64,000 bases of DNA from assembly GCA_030849465.1 (NCBI GenBank), contig JARVLF010000010.1:434001-498000 (forward strand). Reading direction: 5' to 3'. The notes beneath the pieces are model-generated. The model had not been told where the DNA came from and made no database searches. It worked only from the letters and a program-made list of their open reading frames with translations. Below, in pieces: positions 1-9,355 of the stretch. Made by a program: the position numbers and the translations under genes. This stretch comes from Moesziomyces globuligerus (lineage: Eukaryota > Basidiomycota > Ustilaginomycetes > Ustilaginales > Ustilaginaceae). Within the stretch, counting starts at the first letter, position 1; the number at the start of each line of letters is the position of its first letter.

Positions 1-787
1 GTCGGTCAGCCCGCTGCACACCTGTCGGAGCATGTCCGAACCACGCCTAGCCATCTCGCTCTCTGTCTGCCTTGCTCTCTTGTTCCTCCGCCATCGCGAC
101 CCGGAGCCTCCGTTCTGCACTGAGCTGCCGCTCGTCGAAGCCTCGGACGTGCCGCTCTTCGCTCTTGAGATCCTGCTCGCCGTCGATCTTTGCAGCTGGC
201 CGACATCCCGCCACGCCTCGTCCGCTGCATCGATCCACCCTTTGCTTGCTGGACTCGCTCTTGGCCGCCAGCGTCATACAGCCCTCGCCTCTCCACGCAG
301 CCTGGTCCCACAATTGGCGTTCTAGCCTCCTCGTAGCCTCGCCTCGTCTCGGCTCGCCTCCCAGCGAGCATCTCTCCATCCCGTCTCGCGTCGTCGCCAC
401 CTTTGTTCTCAACCATCGTCTTCCCTTCCCTTCCCTCCTCTCTACCATCCAACTCACTTCCCTCCCCTCCCTGCTTCCACTTTCCCCCTTCTCTTCCCCT
501 GATCCAACTCAATCACGCTCTCTACACAGCTCGACAAGCTCGTCTCTCTTTCCAACGATCCACCACTTGGAGCTCTCGCATCTCTCAGATCGAAGCAGCT
601 TTCTGGCCTCGTATCAACTGTCTTTTCTCACGTACCTCCTTCCCTCCGATCTCCATACGCTTTCTCGGCTTCGCCCATCCTAGGACCAGTCACTCGAAGC
701 AGCCCGTCGCGTCCCAATCGACATCCGAACGTATCGATCCTGCCGTGACCGAAAGCTTGCTCTGGAACCCTACAAACCCCGACCACA
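1..787. promoter_or_regulatory. Upstream region of the SH3 membrane-protein gene
   Basis: No convincing gene is seen. From about 360 to 680 the plus strand is strongly pyrimidine-rich (runs of C and T), which in this genome is typical of the promoter or 5' leader of a plus-strand gene. The short overlapping frames here have biased, low-complexity translations and are not supported. Confidence 0.5.
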
Positions 788-2589
788 ATGCGCTCTTCAC
801 ACGCCATCAAGATGGCGGCTGTCGCGCTGCCCACCGCGCTCCTCGCCTCCACCGCACTCGCTGCATCAGACTCGTGTATCAGCCTAAAGGGTAGTTCCAT
901 GTGCCCCTCCTTCCAGAACAACTTTGTGCGACCCAGCAACCTCTCCACCGAGTTCAGCTTCTTCAACACGGTCACAGACGTCGCTTCCTTCGACTCCCTC
1001 TTCCACTACTACCTCACTTCGTAAGTTGGCACATCAGCCTCTCAAACCTGCATCCAGGACGAAAGGCACTAACCGCATTCCTTCATCTTCGACACAGGCA
1101 AAATGGCTACTACAACGACAAGATCCAGGACGGCCTTGGATGCAACACCACCCTTGCCCAGAACGTCACCGTCCAGTGGCAGCAGACCGTCTTCTGCTCG
1201 CAATTCTCCGAGGCCTCGTTTCAGGCCGGCTGCACCGCCGAGGTGCCCCCCACCCTCGTCTGCCAGGAAACCTGCAACCAGTTTGCCTCGTCCGAGGAAG
1301 ACATCGTCGACAACACCGCCTACTGCCGCTCCACCGACGAGCTCAACCCTTTCCAGCGTAGCGTCCGCACCGACACGCTCTCCAACGACTACTACACCTG
1401 CACCGACTACAGCTCCCTCGCCACCACCAACGTCAACTCGTGCGCCACCGGTATCGAGAACGAAGGCAGCTGCGGTTTCGGATACTCGATCGACCAGCTT
1501 TGCGCCTTCTGCGACCCCGCAGGCGGCCTCACCCCGCCCCCGTGCTGCACCGAGTCGCGCACCGACCTCTCCAAGTGCGCCCAGTGGGGACACCCGCTCG
1601 CCGCCACCATTCGCCCCACCACCACCGTCGCCACCGGCGTGCCCGGTGCTGCTCAGTCCACCGCCGCTGGCGCTTCGTCCGCGGCTAACTCTGCTACCGT
1701 GACCGGCGCTGCCGCCTCGGCCTCTGCCACTGCTGCTGCCAACGGTGGCTCGTCGCGCTCTAGCGGCGCTGGCGCCTCGGCCACTGGTACCAGCGGTGCT
1801 GCCAACATGGCTCCCGAGGGCCAGCAGATTGTCAGCGCCAACGATCAGGTCTTCAGCAAGGGCGAGCTGGCTGGTATCGTTGTCGGCTGCTGCGTCGGCG
1901 CCGCGCTCCTGGGTGCGCTGCTCGCGCTCCTCTGCTTCCGCAGACGCGGCGAGAAGGGCGACACGGAGAAGAACACCATCTACGGCGACGCGGCCAACGA
2001 GAGCCACGTCGAACGTCCCTGGATCCAGAGCGAGGAGGCCATGATCAAGTCGCCCGAGCTCGGCCGTCCCTCGACGGATGCCAAGTTTGCCAACGCCGCG
2101 GGCGTCGGCGCTCTGGCTGGCGGTGCTGCCGTGGCGGCGGCCAAGGGCCGCGACTCGGCCGACGAGCGACCCAACAGCGCCATGAGCGGCGAGACTGGCA
2201 CCGACGGCCGCGGCACCACCATCCCTGCTGTCAAGGACCAGTACTCGTCGCACGACATTTGCCCCGGTGAGACCGTCGTCGCCATCTACCCGTACAACGC
2301 TACGCTCAACGACGAGATCACGCTCCAGCCCGACGACGTGGTGACCGTCCAGCGCCTCTACGACGATGGCTGGGCGCTCGGTCGCACCGAGGCCGGCGGC
2401 GAGGGTGCCTTCCCCCTGGTCTGCGTCACCTCGACCAAGGGCGGCACCTCGGGCTCCGGCGAGAACCTCGGCGGCTCCACCAGCGGCGGCGTCACCAGCG
2501 CCAACGAGGGCGGCGTCACCTCGTCCGCCGACGGCGCCGTCACCGCCGAAGAGGGCGGATTCACCTCGGATGCTCCCAGTCGTCATTAG
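788..2589 (+). CDS. Secretory-pathway membrane protein with Cys-rich ectodomain and cytoplasmic SH3 domain
   Basis: Two exons, 788-1020 and 1098-2589; the intron starts GTAAGT, ends ACAG and joins in phase (protein of 574 residues). The N-terminus is a signal peptide (residues 1 to about 25, Ala/Leu-rich core). The ectodomain that follows holds 16 cysteines, then a Ser/Ala/Thr-rich stalk. A single membrane segment lies at about residues 333-358 and is followed at once by an Arg-rich stop-transfer stretch. A canonical SH3 domain occupies about 468-523 (ALYPY-like motif AIYPY, then DEITL, DDGWALG and GAFPLVCV). The layout is that of a type I cell-surface protein whose cytoplasmic SH3 domain could recruit proline-rich partners, comparable in logic to fungal Fus1 and Sho1, but the ectodomain is not one I can name. 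The role as a surface sensor or scaffold is inference. Confidence 0.82.
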
Positions 2590-3310
2590 ACGCGCTGCTT
2601 GCTCTCGGTATTCCGGCTAGACTTGTTCCTTCCTCGCCCATGTGCGCACGTGCGCTGTGGGCCGGCGGCCAGATGAACTCCATCTGACGTCCACAAACCA
2701 TCTCGGTGTTTTGTCCCAGTTTGTTCTGCCCAAAGCGCGAGCCCGCGGCCTCTTTCCCCCTTCCTTCTTTCCCCACCCCCCTGTATCCTCTCCTTTGTTT
2801 GCTCGGAGGGCTCACGAGCCCATCCTCCGTGCGTACTTTGGGCCTTAGCCTGGTCTGGACTGGCAACGCCCGCCGTACGCATGCGCAGGATGCGCATCCT
2901 CGTTCCAGAGACCCCGACTTGCCCCCCCTCTTTTGCCTTGGCCGCACAGGGCTCGCGATCGCTTTGCTCGGAACCGACTGGTTGGTTTCCTGTTTCCCTT
3001 CCCCCAAACCCCTTCCTGCTCTCCCCCTCAGTTCGTATCTGTCACGGTTCCACTTCGACCTCCTTTCACCCCCCCCGAACCCTCTTCTTTCAATCGTGGC
3101 CACTGGAGCATATCCAGATCTGGCCATCTGTAGCTACTCTTTGCGGAGAATCCGCCGCTTCCTGCCTTTTTTTGCCCCCCGCTTCCTGGCCTCCGGTGCC
3201 CTACTGTCGTTTTAGAGATCGGTCTCGCTTGATTCAACCTCGTTTCTGGATCTGATGGTCGTGGCTTGGATGGGCTGTGTGGTACAAGTACATTGAGTCG
3301 GTGTGTGGGG
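2590..3310. other. Convergent intergenic region
   Basis: This lies between the 3' ends of the SH3 gene (plus) and PEX10 (minus). It contains homopolymer-like C and T runs (for example 2755-2780 and 3065-3085) consistent with 3' untranslated sequence. No gene is recognised. Confidence 0.5.
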
Positions 3311-4684
3311 TTAGAAGTTGTAGATGGGTAGGATGCGGTGGAGTTGGAGTGGTTGTCTGCAGAGAGGGCATTCGGGCTAGCAGAAGGAGGGAAAGGGGTC
3401 AGTACGGTCTTGGAGCCAGGACCTGATTCGGGGGAGGATGGAGATGCATACCTTTTCGGCGATCCAGGCGGTGATGCAGGCCCAGTCGAAGCAGTGACCG
3501 CACTCTGTGACTGCCGAAGTGGCGCGGTGAGGAGCTCGGGTATCCATGCACAGAGTGCACTGAAGCGTGCTGCTAGCGTTGGCCTGAGCTGCCAAAGTGT
3601 TGAGCCTTGCCACCGCCTCATCGTGCTGCTTGTCCTCGTCTTGGTCGGGCAAATGCGCATAGAGCAGATCGATCTCGGACTGCTCTTGATGCTGGGCTAG
3701 GCGTTGTGCGGGTTGCGAGGCGTGCGAGAAGACGGCACTATCGATCTCGACCGTCGTCGCCGGATCCACTCCCGACACCGCTTTTTCCTCGACCTCCTCC
3801 TTGCCCGTCGCGCGCGATCGACGGTAGGATCGAAGCTCGAGCACCAGCTTGACGCCGAGCTGAACACCCAGCAACACACCCAGCACCTCGTACGACGGAG
3901 GCTGGTAGCCCGCCCGCTTGGGGATCGTCGAAATGTACCCCACGCCCGTCAGCCGCTGTGCAGCACTGTAGAACCTCCCGCCGAGATAGAAGAGCATCAG
4001 ATGCGCGGCTGATAGATACGCTAGCCATCCATCCTGGGACTGAAGCGATTCGAGCGGGGGTAGCACACGCGCGAGCCAGTTGACCAGTCGTCGATGCACG
4101 CCGTCCTTGGCGGTGTAGGGTTTATCCAGCGCCCTCGCTCTAGCTCTTGCCCTTGCCTCTTGGGTATCCAAGTCGGCTTTGGCGCGGAGGGCGTAGCGAC
4201 GCAGAGCAGCGTAGAGCTTGGTGAGCGCATAGGGGCCTAGGACGTGGAGGAGGATCCAAGCGAGACGTTTGGAGCGTCGAATGATCCGACCCGAAACCAC
4301 GTCGGCAGGGATGGCGTTGACGTACTCCTCTCCGAGCGTCTGGCCGCCACGTCCATCGCCCGTGCCGGGAATGGACGAGGTGGACAGCAGGTAGTAGCCC
4401 AGCGCGCCGACGAGCGAGATCGACGAGACGTGCGCGTGCTGCACGCGCGTGCCGAGCAGCGAGCGAACCACGTCCGACACCTGCGACGTGAAGAGCTCCT
4501 TGTAGTACGTATCCTTCTGGTACGCGCGCACGATCTCGGGCTGCGCCGCAGCCGGGAAACTGAACCGCTCCTGCGCCTGATAGCCCCGCCCAACCGCAGA
4601 GCCGGTCGAGGGCCCGGCAACAGCGCTCGCCATGCTGGCATCCACCCGAGTGCCGGAAGAACCGGCACCGGCCTGATCCGACAT
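3311..4684 (-). CDS. PEX10: Peroxisomal biogenesis RING E3 ligase Pex10
   Basis: Two exons on the minus strand, 4684-3452 and 3376-3311, with a 75-bp GTATGC...TAG intron; 432 residues. Pex10 is an integral peroxisomal membrane protein of the Pex2-Pex10-Pex12 ubiquitin ligase that recycles the Pex5 import receptor. The N-terminal part has the family pattern of a helical membrane region (residues about 40-290). The C-terminal C3HC4 RING begins with CTLC, continues through ECGHCFDWAC and ends, only after splicing, with PECPLC. The intron falls between the sixth and seventh zinc ligands, so the unspliced frame would lack the last Cys pair. The length is slightly above most fungal Pex10 proteins because of Ala/Ser-rich insertions. 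I am confident about the identity and the splice. Confidence 0.93.
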
Positions 4685-5044
4685 GGTGCAAGGCGATCGT
4701 GCAAGGTGTTCAGCCCGAAGAAAGTGTGCAGAGCAAGTCCAAGCACCCGGTGTAGGTAGACGCGGAGCGAGGAGCAGTGGTGGATGGGATGCAGTGTCGT
4801 GCGGCGCGGATGCGAGTGTGGAGAAGGTCCGCTTTCAACGCCAACCGGACAGGGCGCGATTGCCGGTTCGGACGCTCTTCCGCTCAGCCGGCCTTACACC
4901 CTTCGGTCTAACAAATACTGAGATTTTCAAGCAGTCCGTCTCGTCCTCTCACCGCTCCTTCACGGAGGTTGTATCAACGACGTTTCGGACGAGAGCCTGT
5001 GGACCGCGCGGAAAGGATGGCATCGCAGAGCTGTGCCTACATTG
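4685..5044. promoter_or_regulatory. Short intergenic region upstream of PEX10
   Basis: This separates the PEX10 start (minus) from the 3' end of PRP18 (minus), so it should hold the PEX10 promoter and the PRP18 terminator. I see no distinctive motif. Confidence 0.4.
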
Positions 5045-6283
5045 CTAGCCCATCATCATGCTGATATCTTCTGGCGGGTATTTGGTCTGGGCAAAGGTCA
5101 TGAGGCGCTTGAGGCTCTGAATGTACTTGCGCGAGACCTCGTCGTTGAGCACGTGCGCGACGTTGCTGCTGAAGATCTTTTCTCTGCCGGAGCGTTCGTG
5201 GATGCCGACCATGGTGACGCCGATGGGCCAGGGGGCGTTGCCGATGGAGAGCTGGAGGTACGAGTCGTTGGCGTGGCGGTACTCGCGCTTCTGGACAAAG
5301 TGGACGATCTCGGCGATGCGCAGCAGCACGTCGGGCGTGAGCGCGCGCTTGCGCAGCTTCTTGAAGAGCGGCTTGAGGTAGTCGGCAGACTGCACCTGCG
5401 TCGCCGCGGCGAGCTTACCCTGCATCGTGTGCTTGACCTCGTCCGGACGCGCGGCGAGCGAGTCGGCCCACTCCTGCAGCAGGCCCTTGAGCGTGTAGTA
5501 GATGATCGGATACACGCGGTCGATGTCGGTCTTGATCAGGCCCAGATCGAGCAGGCTGCTCATACCGACGCCTTCGCGCACTGTCGGCTTGGATCCTTCC
5601 GGATCGGCCGCCGCGTTGGAAGCGTCGTGCGCTGATGGATCCGCATCCCCGTCGGCGGTGGCGTTGGTTGCTTCCTGCCGCAGCGCTTCGAGACGCGTCT
5701 GTTCCGCCTTGCCCTTGCTAGCCGCGTTGCGCTTCTCGAGCAGCTCGAGCGCCGTGGCGCTCTCTGCGCTCTGCAAGGCATTGCGGAAGTCGTTCTGGCC
5801 CAGCACGCCGCCGCCCTTTTCCTCGATCAGCTCGAGCGCTCGTAAGCGCAACCGACGCTCCTTGTCCGTCTCGCCGAACAGTCGAATCGGCTCGCCCTTG
5901 GCTCTCAGCCGCCGCACTGCCTCTGCGTTCGATACGTTGAACTTTTCCCGCTCCACCTCGCCCGCCGCCGTGTCGAGCGCCGCCTTGGTCGCGGCGCTGA
6001 GTGCGGTGGCCGCGGACGGAGACGTGGATCGCGACTCGGCACCGCGCGACGCCTTGAGACGCTTATTCGCAGGTGGAGAGGCGCGCCGAGATGACGATGA
6101 GGAGGGCGAGGCGGATCGTTGCTGCTCTTCGCGAAGCTTCTCCAGATCGCCTCGACGCATGTACTTGCTGTGCGGAGATGCTGTCGTCGTGCTAGCCGAC
6201 GACGAAGCGGCTGACGCCGGAGCAGGTGCGGTCTGCTGCGCCGCCTTGCGCTTGCTTGCGATCTCGGCCTTGAGAAAGTCCAT
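5045..6283 (-). CDS. PRP18: Pre-mRNA splicing factor Prp18
   Basis: Single exon, 412 residues. Prp18 acts with Slu7 in the second catalytic step of splicing (3' splice-site docking). The N-terminus begins MDFLKAEIASKRK, the usual start in this family. It is followed by a Ser-rich linker and by the short SFM/PRP4-like module (about 125-160, with the hallmark IRLFGE). The C-terminal Prp18 helical domain (about 255-410) includes YPIIYYTLKGLLQEW and the highly conserved loop with NAPWPIGVTMVGIHER, the region that contacts the spliceosome. The start shares a 454-bp divergent promoter with COX12. Confidence 0.95.
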   Translation of the reverse strand: MDFLKAEIASKRKAAQQTAPAPASAASSSASTTTASPHSKYMRRGDLEKLREEQQRSASPSSSSSRRASPPANKRLKASRGAESRSTSPSAATALSAATKAALDTAAGEVEREKFNVSNAEAVRRLRAKGEPIRLFGETDKERRLRLRALELIEEKGGGVLGQNDFRNALQSAESATALELLEKRNAASKGKAEQTRLEALRQEATNATADGDADPSAHDASNAAADPEGSKPTVREGVGMSSLLDLGLIKTDIDRVYPIIYYTLKGLLQEWADSLAARPDEVKHTMQGKLAAATQVQSADYLKPLFKKLRKRALTPDVLLRIAEIVHFVQKREYRHANDSYLQLSIGNAPWPIGVTMVGIHERSGREKIFSSNVAHVLNDEVSRKYIQSLKRLMTFAQTKYPPEDISMMMG

Positions 6284-6737
6284 GGCGGTGGGTCGGGTGC
6301 GATGGCGTCGTCGGATGACGGTGGCCGATGGTCAACAAGTTGCGAGGTGCAGGTCGCTTCTCTGGGCCAGGGTCCTCTTTCCAAAAAAGGAGGTGGAGGA
6401 GCGATTCTGTTAGAGCTCTGACGCTTCCATCAAATTCGGTGGGCAGCCTCGACTCGGAACCGAGGCCGATTGGAGTCTACCGTGCGTAGAAAGCCAGACC
6501 AAACCCGATTTTGACCGCTTCGAGGCGGCGAAATCGCGGCGGCGAAATCGCGGCGGCGAAATCGCGGCGACGGCCTGGAAGACCTGGCTGAGGATGAGTG
6601 AGCCGGTCTGTCAAATTCGCATTCGCTAAGCCACGGCGCGCCGCCATCGCAGTTCCAGCCAGCTCGCCGTCATCATCGTCGTCGTTCTCCCACCACATCG
6701 TCGTCCTTCGTCACAACACCTTCATCAGCCCGCCAAC
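6284..6737. promoter_or_regulatory. Bidirectional promoter between PRP18 and COX12
   Basis: 454 bp between two divergent start codons. It contains the 14-bp tandem repeat described at 6522-6563. No gene is seen. Confidence 0.6.
6522..6563. repeat. 14-bp tandem repeat in the PRP18/COX12 promoter
   Basis: Three consecutive units (GCGGCGGCGAAATC; the first has one mismatch) at 6522-6535, 6536-6549 and 6550-6563, followed by a degenerate start of a fourth. Each unit contains GGCGAAAT. This could be a chance replication-slippage array or clustered binding sites for a regulator of one or both divergent genes. Confidence 0.8.
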
Positions 6738-7715
6738 ATGTCCGACTCCACCGAGCAGAAGTCGTTCACCCTTCAGACCGCCTCGTTCGACGCGCGTTTC
6801 CCCAACCAGAACCAGACCAAGCACTGCTGGCAAAAGTAAGTCGAGCTCCAAGCAATGCACTCGCAACGCAGCGACGCAGGCGCTGACCGTGAAACCTCGT
6901 GCAATCGCAATGCAGCTACGTCGACTACTACCGATGCGTCAACGCTAAGGGCGAGGACTTTGTGCCTTGCAAGCAGTTCTTCCGCGCCTACAACTCGTTG
7001 TGCCCTAACGAATGGGTAAGTGTCTTGCCCCGTCTACAGTGTGGCTAGGTCGATCGCTCTCGTGCTGTGCAAGTACGGCACTGTGCATGGAACCGGTGCA
7101 AACAGCTCGAAATCAGCATGCGCAACCAACAGCTCGCAGCCAAGCCGCCCAGCCTTGTGTCCGCGGGAGGTCGACTCGGCTTCAGGAATACGCTCTGCAG
7201 CAACCTCGCCAACCCGCCAAGCACGAATGGAGCGCTTCTCGCTCCCCATCACTTGGGAGCGCACAGTCCGTATCTCGCAGCGTCATGCCTTTGGATGATT
7301 TCCTACAAACTTTGCTTCATCCGACACACCTGTGGCTCGCGTCACAGTCCAGCCTCCCAGTCGCATCCTCCGCAGGCGACGATCTGTTGCGGCCGAACAT
7401 CCCTCTGACGCTGGCCGACCCATCTCCGACAAGTGCAATAAATGCGGCCACCACTTGAGCCTGCCTCTCTTCAGTCACCAGCATCAGCACCAGCACCACC
7501 GCGACTCCAGCAGCACACTTATCGGGCTCGCGCCGTCTCCATGCACATGCCACCCTTCCGCGCCGGGCGTTGACCAGCGCCGCCGTCACTGTTGCAGAGA
7601 GCTGTCTGCTGACGTTTGCTTCCGCGTCTCGCTTGACTTTGGTTCCACGATCCAGATCGCCAGGTGGGACGAGCAGCGCGAAAACAACAACTTCCCTGCC
7701 TCGCTCGAGCCCTAA
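6738..7715 (+). CDS. COX12: Cytochrome c oxidase subunit VIb (Cox12)
   Basis: Three exons, 6738-6835, 6916-7015 and 7656-7715, give 85 residues, the family's usual length (yeast 83, human 86). Cox12 is an intermembrane-space subunit of complex IV. It has a CHCH fold with twin CX9C/CX10C cysteines: HCWQNYVDYYRC and CKQFFRAYNSLC are seen here. The C-terminal exon contributes WDEQRENNNFPASLEP-like residues matching family members. All junctions are GT-AG and in phase. Intron 2 is 640 bp, very long for this region, and should be missed by simple ORF calling. Function and exon structure are both well supported. Confidence 0.93.
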
Positions 7716-7972
7716 ATCCGCACACACGACGCTATGGGCGCCCGCTCGCTCACTCGAAGCGCACGCCCGCACTGCACGCGGCTGCAGCCTTTGTCGCCGT
7801 CGCCGTAATCGTAGAATGCCGTGCGACACTGTCCCGACCCCAATTGCCTGATCAGCGCTGCTGCGGGGCTTTTCTTTCCGGACGGCGGAAGCATGCGTTG
7901 CGACGACGGAAACCGGATGTCAAAGAAGAAAGTCTATTGCTGGATGCTAGGGAAGGGATCAGCGGGGGGAGA

Positions 7973-8614
7973 TTAGAGGCCGAAGACTTTGAGGCGGGAT
8001 TTGGATTGGTCATGGATGTGGTGTTTTGGGATTGGTTGGGCGGTTTTTGGGCCAAAGACGAGTTCTGCCTTGGCGGTCCAGTGGTGGGGGAGGTTGTACT
8101 TGTGTGTGAGCGTGGATTGGGAGAGGTTGGTGTAGTGTTGGAGGTTAGCACCGTAGCCTGCGGTGGTGAGGGAGGTCCAGGTGTTGAGTTGGATCATGGC
8201 GGAAGCGTGGTCTGAAAAGATGGGCAACTTGTCTGCGTATTGAGGGACTTTGGACTGATACTCTTCCACCACGGCATTGGCTTCGAAGAACAGTACGGTG
8301 CCGAGGGCGGATCGGAACATGTCGAGTCTCGAGACGGCTTTTTCCACCGCGGCTTGGTCGTGACCTTTGGATCGAATCGACTCGGCAAGTGCAGTCGGCA
8401 GGATGTTGCCCCAGTAGTCGTCGTGATCGTCACCGAGCAGCAGCACGAGACGTTGCGATCGGCTGTTGAACGACGACGGCGTCTGCTCGAGCAACCGTAC
8501 GAGCATCGTTTGCAGCTCGTCAGGTGTAAGGATCGAAGGCGTCTTGCCGAGAGTGTAGGTGCTTCGCCGCATCTCGAGCAGCGATAGATACGTCTCCGCT
8601 TCGCAAGGAATCAT
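7973..8614 (-). CDS. Frm2/Hbn1-like nitroreductase family protein
   Basis: Single exon, 213 residues, close to the yeast Frm2 length (193). The FMN-dependent fungal nitroreductases Frm2 and Hbn1 are linked to oxidative-stress and lipid signalling responses. Motifs seen in order: the N-terminal RRSTYTL flavin-phosphate-binding pattern, TPSSFNSRSQRLVLLLGD, a VLFFE strand, SAMIQLNTWTSL, and the family signature GYGANLQHYTNL followed by AELVFG near the C-terminus. The start at 8614 puts the RRS motif at residues 16-18, as in relatives. It is convergent with COX12. The exact substrate cannot be inferred. Confidence 0.88.
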   Translation of the reverse strand: MIPCEAETYLSLLEMRRSTYTLGKTPSILTPDELQTMLVRLLEQTPSSFNSRSQRLVLLLGDDHDDYWGNILPTALAESIRSKGHDQAAVEKAVSRLDMFRSALGTVLFFEANAVVEEYQSKVPQYADKLPIFSDHASAMIQLNTWTSLTTAGYGANLQHYTNLSQSTLTHKYNLPHHWTAKAELVFGPKTAQPIPKHHIHDQSKSRLKVFGL

Positions 8615-9355
8615 CGTACTGTGCTTGCGCCGAGCTGCCCTCTAGCTGCTGCGTTACGAGTCTGAGTGATGCGCAATATATCGAGCGAGGAAGCGAGTAC
8701 GGCGCCAAAAGCGATGGTGTTGTGGGTTCAACGGCTTGCTCTCCACCTCGGGCATCTGCGCATCAATGCGATGCACCGACTGCCTCCTGACCTAAAGTTG
8801 GAGCCAAGGCCATGAGCCATGCCGCACTCTTAGGAGCTATTGTAGCCTGGGCTGGCAACATGGGCCAACTGCCCCGGGCGCCCGGAAGCGTCCATGTGAA
8901 ATGGCGAGCGATGGCGAAATCCCACACCCTGCATCACGAAATCCTTCTTCCCCCACGCACCTAATGCACACACAAACAAGCACCTTTACGTTTGGATGCG
9001 TCGACAGACACCCGACCTGGCTCGACGCCGATGCTGGTCGAACAGACGTGGTCACGCGGTCGATGACAACATCGCAATGCAGTTCGCCAGTATCGCACTG
9101 GTCCCCCAACGCATGGAACCGCAGGCCAACCGCATCATGCGCTGCACTCAAACGCCAAACGCCAAACGCCAAACGCCGGACCGCGGATCGCGGAACCAAA
9201 AATCCTCGATATCTGTTAGAGCATGTCACTCACACGTGAGGGCGAAAACTCACTGGCAAGCTCAGGACGTACCACTCGCATCCTCACCGGACAGCTGGAC
9301 CCGATCTGGAGCGGCACGCAACAGACACGTTGGATCGCATTCAGAGGTGGGAGCG
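8615..9355. promoter_or_regulatory. Intergenic region upstream of the nitroreductase gene
   Basis: 740 bp between two minus-strand genes, expected to hold the nitroreductase promoter and the downstream region of the Ies4-like gene. It contains an AAACGCC heptamer array at 9150-9177 and a CACGTG core near 9230. No gene is supported. Confidence 0.5.
9150..9177. repeat. AAACGCC heptamer repeat, four copies
   Basis: Four perfect copies of AAACGCC occur head to tail. They lie about 540 bp upstream of the nitroreductase start codon (minus-strand gene). Confidence 0.85.

Noticed and set aside
1069..2586. Minus-strand open frame of 505 codons opposite the SH3 gene
   Set aside because: Gly/Ala/Val-rich shadow of the Thr/Ala-rich coding strand. 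The sense strand codes for a signal peptide, membrane segment and SH3 domain.
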